From Parapedobacter composti (lineage in GTDB: Bacteria > Bacteroidota > Bacteroidia > Sphingobacteriales > Sphingobacteriaceae), in NCBI RefSeq assembly GCF_900112315.1, contig NZ_FOLL01000003.1, positions 1 through 64,000 of the forward strand: 64,000 nt of DNA, written 5' to 3'. This document shows, piece by piece, positions 34,303 through 41,798 of the stretch. The translations under genes and the position numbers were made by a program. The notes below the pieces were generated by a model. That model ran no database searches. It was not told where the DNA came from and was given only the letters and a program-made list of their open reading frames with translations. Each line of letters starts with the position of its first letter. The first letter of the stretch is position 1.

Positions 34303-35457
34303 CTATAGCAAGAAGTTCCGGTACAAGCAGTTGTATACGGCGTGGAGAAAGTCGTTAATCACATCATCCGTAAACCCTGTATTACAGCCGTTGGTAATCG
34401 CTACAATGCCAAACTGCTCATCGGGCTGGAAATACATCGCACTGTACAAACCATAAGCAACGCCTTCGTGCCCGGTAAGTGCCTTGCCCCGAATAAGGTT
34501 GTTTAAGGTGCGCAACGCCAATCCATAACCCGACTTCGGGGTCAGTGCCGTTTGCATCGCGCGGCTGCTTTCTTCAGACAGGATGCGGACGCCCTGGGCT
34601 TGTCCGTAATGCATATGCATGATCATGTATCGCGCCAGATCGTTCACCGGCATTTTCATTCCGCCCGTTGGCGAAAACAGCGGTGTACTATAACCCGGCG
34701 TATAGGCCTTCAAAGCTTCAGCACGCGATTGATACGCCGCCGGAGACGGGGTAAAGCGGTCTGTTTTACTGTCATAGGTATAAAGCGTGGCAAACCGTGT
34801 ACTGTCCAAAGCGTCTACGTTATAACCGCCATACAACCCCAAAGGTTCAAGAATGTGCCGCTGGATATACCGATCAAACCGCTGGCCGGAATGCTTCTCC
34901 AAAATGGCCCCTGCCAGGTTAAAGTTGAGGTTACAGTACTGATAGTCCGTCCCGGGGGCATAATCGTTGTACGCTTTGGCCCATCCGGCGTCCTTTTCCG
35001 GGTTGAGCGCATCCAGCGTAAAATAACCGTTTTTGTCGCTGATACTGGATCGGTGCGAAAGGATCATCCGCAATGTAATCACCGAATCCGGATAGGCAGG
35101 ATTACGCACACGGAAACCGATAAGGTGACTCACATCATCGTCCAGCGAAAGTTTTCCCGCATCTACCAGCTGCATGATGCCCGTGGCCACAAAGGACTTG
35201 GATATCGAGGCTATGCGGAAAACGTCGCCTGCTCTGAGCGGCTCACTTCGCTCCCGATCTTTCCACCCAAAGGAATGGCTATAGATGATGTCGCCGCCTT
35301 TTACCACGGCAACTGATAAGCCTATGGCTTGATGGCGAGCCATAATGGCAGCAAGTTCGTCCTCCGCCGATGCTGCGCGTTGTGCTAAGCAGGGGTTCAC
35401 AATAAAAAACAGCGCCAGCCCCATTACCGCCAGCCGATACAAATTACCTGTGTTCAT
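34303..35457 (-). CDS. Secreted serine hydrolase, beta-lactamase/PBP class C fold
   Basis: This 384-residue protein has a signal peptide (1-25, ending CLAQ) and the SxxK nucleophile motif (Ser84, Lys87 in IASISKSF) and YxN motif (Tyr174, Asn176 in YCNLNFNLAG) of the Beta-lactamase (DUF302-type Pfam 00144) fold. A later HEGV may take the place of the KTG box. Such proteins include esterases, D-amino-acid peptidases and AmpC relatives; resistance cannot be inferred. A near-consensus TATATTTA lies 4 bases upstream of the ATG. Confidence 0.88.
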   Translation of the reverse strand: MNTGNLYRLAVMGLALFFIVNPCLAQRAASAEDELAAIMARHQAIGLSVAVVKGGDIIYSHSFGWKDRERSEPLRAGDVFRIASISKSFVATGIMQLVDAGKLSLDDDVSHLIGFRVRNPAYPDSVITLRMILSHRSSISDKNGYFTLDALNPEKDAGWAKAYNDYAPGTDYQYCNLNFNLAGAILEKHSGQRFDRYIQRHILEPLGLYGGYNVDALDSTRFATLYTYDSKTDRFTPSPAAYQSRAEALKAYTPGYSTPLFSPTGGMKMPVNDLARYMIMHMHYGQAQGVRILSEESSRAMQTALTPKSGYGLALRTLNNLIRGKALTGHEGVAYGLYSAMYFQPDEQFGIVAITNGCNTGFTDDVINDFLHAVYNCLYRNFLL

Positions 35458-35503
35458 GGTGTAAATATAATCATATTTTCAAGACGACCTGTCTATCGGC
35501 ATC

Positions 35504-35534
35504 TTGCATAAGCAATGCAATATACCTAAGTTTG
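35504..35534 (+). promoter_or_regulatory. ndk promoter
   Basis: TTG (35504-35506), 20 bp, TAAGTTTG (35527-35534). This is one of the best consensus promoters in the window, and it excludes the in-frame start at 35504. Predicted leader is about 10 nt. Confidence 0.65.
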
Positions 35535-35548
35535 CAAAAATTTTTTTA

Positions 35549-35974
35549 ATGGCAACTACAACAACGAAAACTTTCACCATGATCAAGCCCGATGCGGTGC
35601 GCAATGGCCACACCGGTGCGATTCTGAACGATATCATTGCAGGGGGGTTTAAGCTCGTGGCGATGAAGTACATTCGCCTGAGCCGGGAAACCGCCGGGGC
35701 ATTTTATGCCGTACACAAAGAGCGCCCCTTCTACGGTGAGCTGGTAGACTTCATGACTTCCGGCCCCATCGTCGCCGCCATCCTCGAAAAGGAAAACGCC
35801 GTTGAGGAATTCCGGAAGCTTATCGGGGCCACCGATCCGGCAAAGGCCGAAGCTGGAACCATACGCAATAAATATGCGAAATCCATCGATGCAAACGCCA
35901 TCCACGGGTCAGATTCGGACGAGAACGCAGAAATTGAGAGCAACTTCTTTTTTTCCCAGTTCGAACGGTTCTAA
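35549..35974 (+). CDS. ndk: Nucleoside-diphosphate kinase
   Basis: This 141-residue enzyme balances NTP pools by phosphate transfer through a histidine. [14 protein letters not shown] (7-20) begins the fold, [12 protein letters not shown] and GPIVAAILE follow, and the phosphorylated His119 lies in the signature NAIHGSDS (117-123). Length and order match the family exactly. A strong hairpin at 36035-36068 follows the gene. Confidence 0.97.
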   Translation: MATTTTKTFTMIKPDAVRNGHTGAILNDIIAGGFKLVAMKYIRLSRETAGAFYAVHKERPFYGELVDFMTSGPIVAAILEKENAVEEFRKLIGATDPAKAEAGTIRNKYAKSIDANAIHGSDSDENAEIESNFFFSQFERF

Positions 35975-36034
35975 AACCGTAAAGCCAAAACTCAATACCG
36001 GCCCGCGGGTCGTGACAATGCTTCAAACTAACGT

Positions 36035-36068
36035 CGGCTTAACGGGTTATCGGTAGTCCGTTAAGCCG
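36035..36068. terminator. Perfect 11-bp hairpin after ndk
   Basis: CGGCTTAACGG (36035-36045) pairs with CCGTTAAGCCG (36058-36068) around a 12-nt loop. The tail is CTCTCTTTCCCC, not a clean T-run, so termination is likely but not certain. Confidence 0.5.
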
Positions 36069-36174
36069 CTCTCTTTCCCCCCGAACCCCATCGGTCACAA
36101 TTCCTCTTATCGTCCGGCCCCGCATTTAGCCGAAATTGGTAAATTTGAATGCAGCGTTCTTAAAACACCAGGCT

Positions 36175-36657
36175 ATGGCATTTTTTAACAAGCTGATTCC
36201 ATCCAAAAGTAAGTCCCTCTTCCTCTATGGGGCAACGTTGGCTTTTTTAGTGTTTGCACTGAAATGGTTGCAGTGGAAATATTTAATTGTACAAAACTCA
36301 TTAGACATTTATGTCGGGGTGGTTGCTGTGTTCTTTACCCTGATGGGCATCTGGATAGCCATGCAGCTAACCAAACCGAAGATCAAGCAAGTGGTTATCG
36401 AGAAAGAGGTTTACCTTCCCCAACCAGAAACATCTACAATCGATGAAAACGCGTTACAAAAACTGGATTTAACAGCCCGTGAATATGAGGTGCTCCAACT
36501 CCTGGCAAAAGGATACAGTAACGCGGATATCGCCGATCGGTTGTTTCTATCCGTCAGTACCGTGAAAACCCATGTTTCCAATTTATTCATCAAAATGGAC
36601 GTAAAAAGCCGCACACAAGCCGCCGATAAAGCAAAACGATTGCGAATCCTTGCCTGA
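36175..36657 (+). CDS. Membrane-anchored LuxR-type transcriptional regulator
   Basis: This 160-residue protein has two hydrophobic helices (about 16-34 and 43-64) followed by a linker and a C-terminal LuxR/GerE helix-turn-helix (about 100-155, [26 protein letters not shown] split across the window of the domain and [20 protein letters not shown]). There is no receiver domain, so signal input must come through the membrane part. It starts at the ATG 36175 behind a TAAATTTG box at 36140-36147. The following gene encodes a DUF4199 membrane protein and could be its target or partner. Confidence 0.88.
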   Translation: MAFFNKLIPSKSKSLFLYGATLAFLVFALKWLQWKYLIVQNSLDIYVGVVAVFFTLMGIWIAMQLTKPKIKQVVIEKEVYLPQPETSTIDENALQKLDLTAREYEVLQLLAKGYSNADIADRLFLSVSTVKTHVSNLFIKMDVKSRTQAADKAKRLRILA

Positions 36658-36745
36658 GACTTTCATTTTGGTACTAAAGTATGAATGATTTCCCGCCTAT
36701 TGCCGCTACTTTCGTCACCGGAAAAGAAACGAAAAACTAATAGTT

Positions 36746-37288
36746 ATGAAAAAAACAGCTTTGATCTTCGGCTCGGTAATCGGCATTCCGTTATCCGGGG
36801 GGATGATTTACATGGTTGATTTCCTTTTTTACAAAAACCCGGATGTCAAAGGCAACGACTTCTTGGGTTATATCGTATTGGTCGTCCTGCTTTCTCCCAT
36901 CTTCTTCGGCATCCGGAGCTACCGCAACAACCAATTGGGTGGGGCAATATCGTTTAAGAAAGCCTTAGGCACAGGTGTCTTGATTTCGTTGATCGCGTCC
37001 ACGATATACCTCGTAGTGTGGCTTTTTGCCTATTACCTGTTTTTTTATCCCGATTTTATTGACAAATATACAGCGTACGCCCTCAGGCATTGTGCGCCAA
37101 GCGACGTAGAAGCGAAAGCGCAATCCTTACGGGAATTCGCTCAAATGTACAAAAACCCGCTTTTTGTAATGCTCAGTACGTTCATGGAGATATTTCCGTT
37201 AGGTGTTATCATATCATTGATTAGCGCGTTTCTTTTAAAAAGGAAACAAGGTGCCCCCGATGTACAGGGCACAGGCCCGACTAGATAA
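36746..37288 (+). CDS. DUF4199 membrane protein
   Basis: This 180-residue protein has four predicted transmembrane helices (about 7-27, 40-57, 73-98 and 133-160) and a hydrophilic C-terminus. The pattern of GIRSYRNNQLGGAISFKKALGTGVLISLIAS is characteristic of DUF4199, a Bacteroidota family with no proven function. It lies 88 bp downstream of the membrane-bound LuxR regulator in the same direction, a neighbour arrangement that I have the impression is recurrent. It converges on ybeY. Confidence 0.82.
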   Translation: MKKTALIFGSVIGIPLSGGMIYMVDFLFYKNPDVKGNDFLGYIVLVVLLSPIFFGIRSYRNNQLGGAISFKKALGTGVLISLIASTIYLVVWLFAYYLFFYPDFIDKYTAYALRHCAPSDVEAKAQSLREFAQMYKNPLFVMLSTFMEIFPLGVIISLISAFLLKRKQGAPDVQGTGPTR

Positions 37289-37296
37289 CATTCCGG

Positions 37297-37722
37297 TTAA
37301 AAATCGCGCTTGATCAGGTAGAAGTCCTCCTTCTCGGTCATCTGTGCTTTCTCCGCCTTCTTTTTGTCGCGGTAGCCACACAGGTGAAGGATGCCGTGGA
37401 TAATTACCCGATGCAGTTCATCGCGTTCTGGAACTCCGAATTTGCCCGCATTTTCCCGTATGCGATCGATGCTGATGAAAATGTCTCCTGCGATAACCCC
37501 TTCATGTTCGCTGGCATCAAAGGTGACGATATCAGTAAACGTGTCATGATTGAGGTACTGACGGTTGATGTCCAGTAAGTAGGTGTCACTGCAGAAAACG
37601 ATATTTATCTCCCCTGTGCGGAAGCCTTCAGCCATCGCGGATTCGCTGATCCATTGCCTGATGGCACCCTTTTGCTTAGGTTGGAAATCCGTATCCTCTG
37701 AAAAAAAGCGGATGTTGCGCAT
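37297..37722 (-). CDS. ybeY: rRNA maturation RNase YbeY
   Basis: This 141-residue metalloprotein takes part in 16S rRNA 3'-end maturation and ribosome quality control. The YbeY core is seen in YLNHDTFTDIVTFD, VIAGDIFISIDRIREN and HGILHLCGYRD. The zinc site HxxxHxxxxxH is His109 and His113 with Asp119 in the third position; that change recurs in Bacteroidota as far as I recall. A TACCTTTG box lies about 18 bp upstream of the ATG. Its start is at the end of a divergent-free stretch next to ruvX. Confidence 0.93.
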   Translation of the reverse strand: MRNIRFFSEDTDFQPKQKGAIRQWISESAMAEGFRTGEINIVFCSDTYLLDINRQYLNHDTFTDIVTFDASEHEGVIAGDIFISIDRIRENAGKFGVPERDELHRVIIHGILHLCGYRDKKKAEKAQMTEKEDFYLIKRDF

Positions 37723-37753
37723 GGCGTTTATTTATCAGGCAAAGGTAGAAAGT

Positions 37754-38173
37754 TTACCGCTGAAATGCGCGCTTTTCCAGGTACGATTGCAGGATGAGCA
37801 CCGCCGATACACTGTCAACAAGTCCCTTGGCCTGTCGCTTCCTTTTCGTGCCGCCGCTTTGCGCAATACTTGCCGCAGCCATCTTCGAAGTAAAACGTTC
37901 GTCCACGGTTTCTACAGGAATGCTTGGAAACATCCGGCGCAAGGCTCTGACAAACCCTTTCACATGCTGGACAGACTCCGAGGGCGTACCGTCTAGTTGT
38001 TTCGGCAGCCCCACCACAAATGTTACCACGGTTTCCCGCGTCAAGTATTCCGCCACATAATCCAGCGCGTCTTTGGCGTGCACGGTATCCAGCGCTGTGG
38101 CAATGAGCTGTAACGGATCAGTCACTGCAATGCCGACCCGCTTGGTGCCGTAGTCAAAGGCCATAATGCGCAT
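37754..38173 (-). CDS. ruvX: Putative Holliday junction resolvase / pre-16S rRNA nuclease YqgF
   Basis: This 139-residue RNase-H-fold protein (also called RuvX) processes the 5' end of pre-16S rRNA. It has the family start MRIMAFDYGTKRVGIAVTDP with catalytic Asp7, the middle VVGLPKQLDGTPSE and the conserved VDERFTSK and C-terminal DSVSAVLILQSYLE. The ATG at 38173 is used because residues MRI form the first strand; an ATG at 38191 overlaps the promoter box. It and ybeY, both rRNA-processing enzymes, are adjacent. Confidence 0.93.
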   Translation of the reverse strand: MRIMAFDYGTKRVGIAVTDPLQLIATALDTVHAKDALDYVAEYLTRETVVTFVVGLPKQLDGTPSESVQHVKGFVRALRRMFPSIPVETVDERFTSKMAAASIAQSGGTKRKRQAKGLVDSVSAVLILQSYLEKRAFQR

Positions 38174-38177
38174 CCGG

Positions 38178-38185
38178 CAAAGGTA
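38178..38185 (-). promoter_or_regulatory. -7 element of ruvX
   Basis: Leftward TACCTTTG ends 4 bases before the ATG at 38173, so the mRNA would have essentially no leader. Confidence 0.4.
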
Positions 38186-38216
38186 CACCATTTACTGCGA
38201 ATTATGCGTCCGCAGC

Positions 38217-38414
38217 CTAAAAGATATATATTAAGTAAATAATACCCAGTATCACCACCGCTATCGTAATGGCAATCCAGATAGTGGTGCTTGCCGGCCG
38301 ATCATTACGCTCTTTTATCGCCTCAGGTGCGGGAGCCGGATCGTGCTGATGTGCCTCGTAGTTATCTTCTGCCTGAAGATTTCCCTCTCTGTCTGTTTGA
38401 TGACCCTTCTGCAT
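38217..38414 (-). CDS. Small C-terminally anchored membrane protein
   Basis: This 65-residue product has a polar, proline-rich N-terminal half (about 1-43) and one C-terminal transmembrane helix (TTIWIAITIAVVILGIIYLI, about 44-63). It matches no family I recognise. The tail-anchored layout and lack of overlap with other genes support it as real, but no clear promoter or RBS was seen. It might be a small regulatory membrane peptide. Confidence 0.5.
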   Translation of the reverse strand: MQKGHQTDREGNLQAEDNYEAHQHDPAPAPEAIKERNDRPASTTIWIAITIAVVILGIIYLIYIF

Positions 38415-38513
38415 AACATCAACTTATTGATTCTACATCTTATAACAACGTTGCGCCCGGATTGTTTAGACCATCAAATCGCAATCACATTTCCCGAATA
38501 CCAAATCTTTTCC

Positions 38514-38532
38514 TTATCATTGCACGTGATAA
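38514..38532. promoter_or_regulatory. Inverted repeat in the dnaN promoter region
   Basis: TTATCA (38514-38519) and TGATAA (38527-38532) flank a 7-bp spacer. The repeat begins in a one-mismatch -7 box (TATCATTG, 38515-38522), 20 bp before the dnaN ATG. It could be an operator, or chance. Confidence 0.3.
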
Positions 38533-38541
38533 TGTTCAGCC

Positions 38542-39666
38542 ATGAGATTCATTGTTTCTACTTCGATATTATTAAAGCAGTTGCAGGCCATCAGCGGAGC
38601 CTCAAGTAGCAGCACCGTGCTTCCCATACTGGAAAACTTCCTGTTTGAGATCAAAGACAATGTACTTACCATTTCAGCCACGGATCTGCAGACCAGCATG
38701 GTTACCTCCCTGCCAATAGAAGCCAAGGAAGAGGGGCGCGTTGCGATGCCGTCTAAAATATTGATTGAAACACTAAAAACCCTGCCCGACCAGCCGGTAG
38801 CGTTCTCGGTGGACACCCAAACGCTCGCGGTGGAAATCAGTGCAGGGGATGGCAAATATAAGCTGAGCGGAGAAAACGCAGACGATTTCCCGAAGATTCC
38901 CGTAGTAGACAATGCGTCTACCGTAAACATCCCCGCCTCGGTACTGGCCGAAGCCATTAACAAAACCATCTTCGCTGTCAGCAACGACGAGCTACGCCCG
39001 GCTATGGCTGGCGTACTGGTACAACTGGCCGAGCAGTCGGTCACCTTCGTTGCCACCGATGCGCATAAACTGGTGCGCTACCGCCGCACGGATATCGGCA
39101 GTTCGAAACCAACATCGCTCATTCTGCCGAAGAAGGCTTTATCGCTACTGAAATCGTCGCTTCCAACGGAAGATGTCGCCGTTTCCATGGAATACAATAG
39201 TACCAATGCGTTTTTCAAATTCGGCAGTATCCATTTGATTTGCCGACTGATTGATGAACGGTACCCCGACTATGAGGCGGTAATTCCTCAGGTAAATCCC
39301 AACAAGCTGACGCTTGACCGCCAAACGTTCCTCAGCTCCTTGCGGCGCGTGGTCATCTTTGCAAACAAAACCACCCATCAGGTACGGCTTAGGATATCGG
39401 GCAGTGAACTGAATATCTCGGCCGAAGACCTCGATTTCTCCAACGAAGCACACGAGCGGCTGAGCTGTCAATTTGAGGGCGAAGACATGGAAATCGGCTT
39501 CAACGCCAAATTCCTTGTCGAAATGCTCAACAACCTTGACAGCGAAGAAGTAGTTATCGAAATGAGCACACCGAACCGTGCCGGATTGCTGTTGCCTGCC
39601 GTTAAGGAAGAAAATGAGGATATCCTGATGCTCGTAATGCCCGTCATGTTAAATAATCTGGGATAA
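38542..39666 (+). CDS. dnaN: DNA polymerase III beta subunit (sliding clamp)
   Basis: This 374-residue clamp encircles DNA and tethers the replicative polymerase. It has three repeats of the clamp fold: the N-terminal MRFIVSTSILLKQLQAISGA, the second around NKTIFAVSNDELRPAMAGVL and ATDAHKLVRYR, and the third ending VMPVMLNNL, which replaces the common MPMRL end (Bacteroidota variant). Length is usual. It is not next to dnaA here. A DedA gene follows 5 bp downstream. Confidence 0.97.
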   Translation: MRFIVSTSILLKQLQAISGASSSSTVLPILENFLFEIKDNVLTISATDLQTSMVTSLPIEAKEEGRVAMPSKILIETLKTLPDQPVAFSVDTQTLAVEISAGDGKYKLSGENADDFPKIPVVDNASTVNIPASVLAEAINKTIFAVSNDELRPAMAGVLVQLAEQSVTFVATDAHKLVRYRRTDIGSSKPTSLILPKKALSLLKSSLPTEDVAVSMEYNSTNAFFKFGSIHLICRLIDERYPDYEAVIPQVNPNKLTLDRQTFLSSLRRVVIFANKTTHQVRLRISGSELNISAEDLDFSNEAHERLSCQFEGEDMEIGFNAKFLVEMLNNLDSEEVVIEMSTPNRAGLLLPAVKEENEDILMLVMPVMLNNLG

Positions 39667-39671
39667 CGGCA

Positions 39672-40325
39672 TTGGAACTGATCGCGTCGGTAATCGATTT
39701 TATCCTCCACATCGACCGTCACTTGGTCGAGATTGTCAACGACTACAAAACGTGGACATACCTTATTCTGTTCCTGATTATTTTTGTTGAAACCGGTGTC
39801 GTGGTAATGCCCTTTCTCCCGGGCGATTCCTTGCTGTTCGCTGCCGGAATGCTTGCGGCGCAACCCAATGATCTGAACGTTTGGTTGATGATACTTCTCT
39901 TATTGATCGCAGCAATTACAGGAGACTCCCTGAATTATACCATCGGGAAACACTTCGGGATGCGGATCACCAGATTCAAGCTCTTCGGCAAGCAGCTCGT
40001 AAAAGACGAGCAAATTGAAAAGACACAATCGTTTTACGCTAAATACGGCAGTAAAACCATCGTTATTGCCCGTTTCGTGCCCATCGTCCGCACCCTTGCC
40101 CCCTTCGTTGGAGGAATCGGGCGCATGCATTACGGGACTTTTCTGACCTACAATATCGTAGGCGCCATCCTGTGGGTAGTGGGCATCACCCTTGCGGGTT
40201 ATTTCCTCGGCAACATCCCCATCATAAGGGACAATTTTTCCAAAGTGGTATTGCTGATTATATTCCTTTCCGTGCTTCCCATTATATTTGAGGTCGTAAA
40301 GGAGAGATTCAAAAAAGCGGCATAA
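39672..40325 (+). CDS. DedA-family membrane protein
   Basis: This 217-residue inner-membrane protein fits the DedA/VTT family, now linked to lipid scramblase/undecaprenyl-phosphate recycling and envelope homeostasis. Motifs are EtGVVVMPFLPGDSLLF-like region (35-52), GDSLNYTIGKHFG and the R-x-x-P-x-x-R pattern in ARFVPIVRTLAPFVGG. The only possible start near the conserved N-terminus is TTG at 39672, because no in-frame ATG exists between the upstream stop at 39654 and residue about 40. It is closely downstream of dnaN. Confidence 0.9.
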   Translation: MELIASVIDFILHIDRHLVEIVNDYKTWTYLILFLIIFVETGVVVMPFLPGDSLLFAAGMLAAQPNDLNVWLMILLLLIAAITGDSLNYTIGKHFGMRITRFKLFGKQLVKDEQIEKTQSFYAKYGSKTIVIARFVPIVRTLAPFVGGIGRMHYGTFLTYNIVGAILWVVGITLAGYFLGNIPIIRDNFSKVVLLIIFLSVLPIIFEVVKERFKKAA

Positions 40326-40353
40326 TCCTTGCTGCATCATGGCAAACACGCCC

Positions 40354-40941
40354 ATGAAATTGTTTCTGTTTTTCACCGCATTTACTTTCTTCTCCTGCTT
40401 TTCAGTCCGCAACGATTCAGTAGTTCGCCCCCGCGTAGACCGCAGCGAAGCAAAAACAGCCTTTGCGCTGCTCAATGACATCCGTCAGCGCCCGGAGGCT
40501 TTCCAGCATGAACTTGGCCTAACCAGTCTTAATGGTATTTCAAGAACACCCCTTCGCTGGAACAGCACCTTGGCTAAGGTAGCTGAGGCAAGAGCCTTGG
40601 ATATGGCACAGCGCGAGTATTTCGACCATACCGACCCCGATGGCTTCGGCCCCAATTACCATATAAATCAGGCGGGATATACGCTTAATCCCGACTGGCT
40701 AAAGCACAAAGAAACCAACAATTTTGAGTCCATCGGCGCCAACCACCCGACAGCCGTAGACGGCATTAAAGCATTAATTGCCGGTAAAAATTCGCCCGGG
40801 TTCCGCCACCGCGCCCATCTTCTGGGCATGGACGAGTGGAATGCTTCGCTTAACGATGTCGGCATCGGCTTTGTCCGCGCGCCGTCCGGCAGCCCCTACC
40901 AATCGTATATCTGTGTTATTATTGCCAAGCATGATTGGTAG
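40354..40941 (+). CDS. CAP/SCP-domain lipoprotein
   Basis: From the ATG at 40354 the protein has 195 residues, with a hydrophobic start and a possible lipobox (FTAFTFFSC, Cys15). The body matches the cysteine-rich secretory protein/PR1 fold: LRWNSTLAKVAEARALDMAQREYFDHTDPDGFGP (ligand His near the YFDHTD motif) and FRHRAHLLGMDEWNASLNDVGIGF. CAP proteins in bacteria are extracellular with mostly unknown roles. It starts 28 bp after the DedA gene and could be co-transcribed. Confidence 0.88.
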   Translation: MKLFLFFTAFTFFSCFSVRNDSVVRPRVDRSEAKTAFALLNDIRQRPEAFQHELGLTSLNGISRTPLRWNSTLAKVAEARALDMAQREYFDHTDPDGFGPNYHINQAGYTLNPDWLKHKETNNFESIGANHPTAVDGIKALIAGKNSPGFRHRAHLLGMDEWNASLNDVGIGFVRAPSGSPYQSYICVIIAKHDW

Positions 40942-41031
40942 TCACCTTCTTTGCCATACTCATTTATAATCAAACCGGCATTGCCTTTTGGTCGGTATTG
41001 AATTAATCGTTAGATTTGACTGTTAATGAAT

Positions 41032-41047
41032 GGTGATTTTGATCACA
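41032..41047. promoter_or_regulatory. CRP-like palindrome upstream of the ECF sigma gene
   Basis: GGTGATTTTGATCACA fits TGTGA-N6-TCACA with one mismatch (GTGA 41033-41036, TCAC 41043-41046), centred about 92 bp before the sigma ATG. This suggests carbon-state control by a Crp/Fnr-family protein. Confidence 0.4.
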
Positions 41048-41067
41048 AAGTTGATTGAAATTAAATA

Positions 41068-41081
41068 ATTTGTTAACCTTA
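41068..41081 (+). repeat. 14-mer shared with the susC leader (copy 1)
   Basis: ATTTGTTAACCTTA occurs here, 50 bp before the sigma ATG, and again at 42948-42961 between fecR and susC. TACTTTTG at 41099-41106, a housekeeping-type -7 box, follows. The repeat may be the recognition element of the ECF sigma factor. Confidence 0.45.
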
Positions 41082-41131
41082 CTGTACCAGTTATAGATTA
41101 CTTTTGGCGTTGCTATTGCTACTCACCAATC

Positions 41132-41710
41132 ATGTCGTCTTACAAATCGTATACCGATAGCGAATTGCTCAGTTTGGTTGCTGCCAACAACCACGGCGCG
41201 TATACGGAAATTTACAATAGATATGCCGCTTTGCTTTACGTGCATGCCCGCAGAAAGTTAGCAGACCGTGAAGATGCAAGAGATATTATCCAAGAACTAT
41301 TTACCGCCTTCTGGAATAACCGGGCTTCGTTGGACGAGGAGATTGAATTATCAAAATACCTTTATGCCGCTGTACGCTATAAAATAATCAACCACTTTGC
41401 ACGTAAGAAGCTGAAAACAGCTTATCTGGATACCTTAAGAAACACAGCGGAGATTGAACGGGCGGCGCCGGATCACCGGGTTCGGGAAACGGAACTCAAG
41501 CAATTGATAGAACGGGAAGTCAACCTATTGCCGCGCAAAATGCGCGAAATTTTCTGTATGAGCCGCCAACAAAACCTTTCCCACCGGGAAATCGCCGAAC
41601 AACTCCATATTTCGGAAGCCACCGTAAAGAAACAGGTCAACAATGCGTTGAAAGTACTCCGCGTTAAGCTGGGTCCGCTTTTATCGTTGTGTAGCCTCCT
41701 CCTTTTTTAA
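41132..41710 (+). CDS. ECF-type RNA polymerase sigma-70 factor
   Basis: This 192-residue sigma factor has region 2 (about 20-90, with AYTEIYNRYAALLYVHARRKL and DIIQELFTAFW) and region 4 (about 125-178, LPRKMREIFCMSRQQNLSHREIAEQLHISEATVKKQVNNAL shown here in parts: MREIFCMSRQQNLSHREIAE). It has the Bacteroidota-type size. It is followed by a FecR anti-sigma gene 88 bp downstream and a SusC receptor with an STN domain, the standard trans-envelope signalling set. The sequence suggests autoregulation through the 14-mer above. Confidence 0.93.
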   Translation: MSSYKSYTDSELLSLVAANNHGAYTEIYNRYAALLYVHARRKLADREDARDIIQELFTAFWNNRASLDEEIELSKYLYAAVRYKIINHFARKKLKTAYLDTLRNTAEIERAAPDHRVRETELKQLIEREVNLLPRKMREIFCMSRQQNLSHREIAEQLHISEATVKKQVNNALKVLRVKLGPLLSLCSLLLF

Positions 41711-41798
41711 TAAGCAACACACTTTTTTAATTTTTTTCTACACCCAGCGTCCGAGTTAGCTGACTACCTCCTATGTAAGTGGGGAATACCCAATTCGT

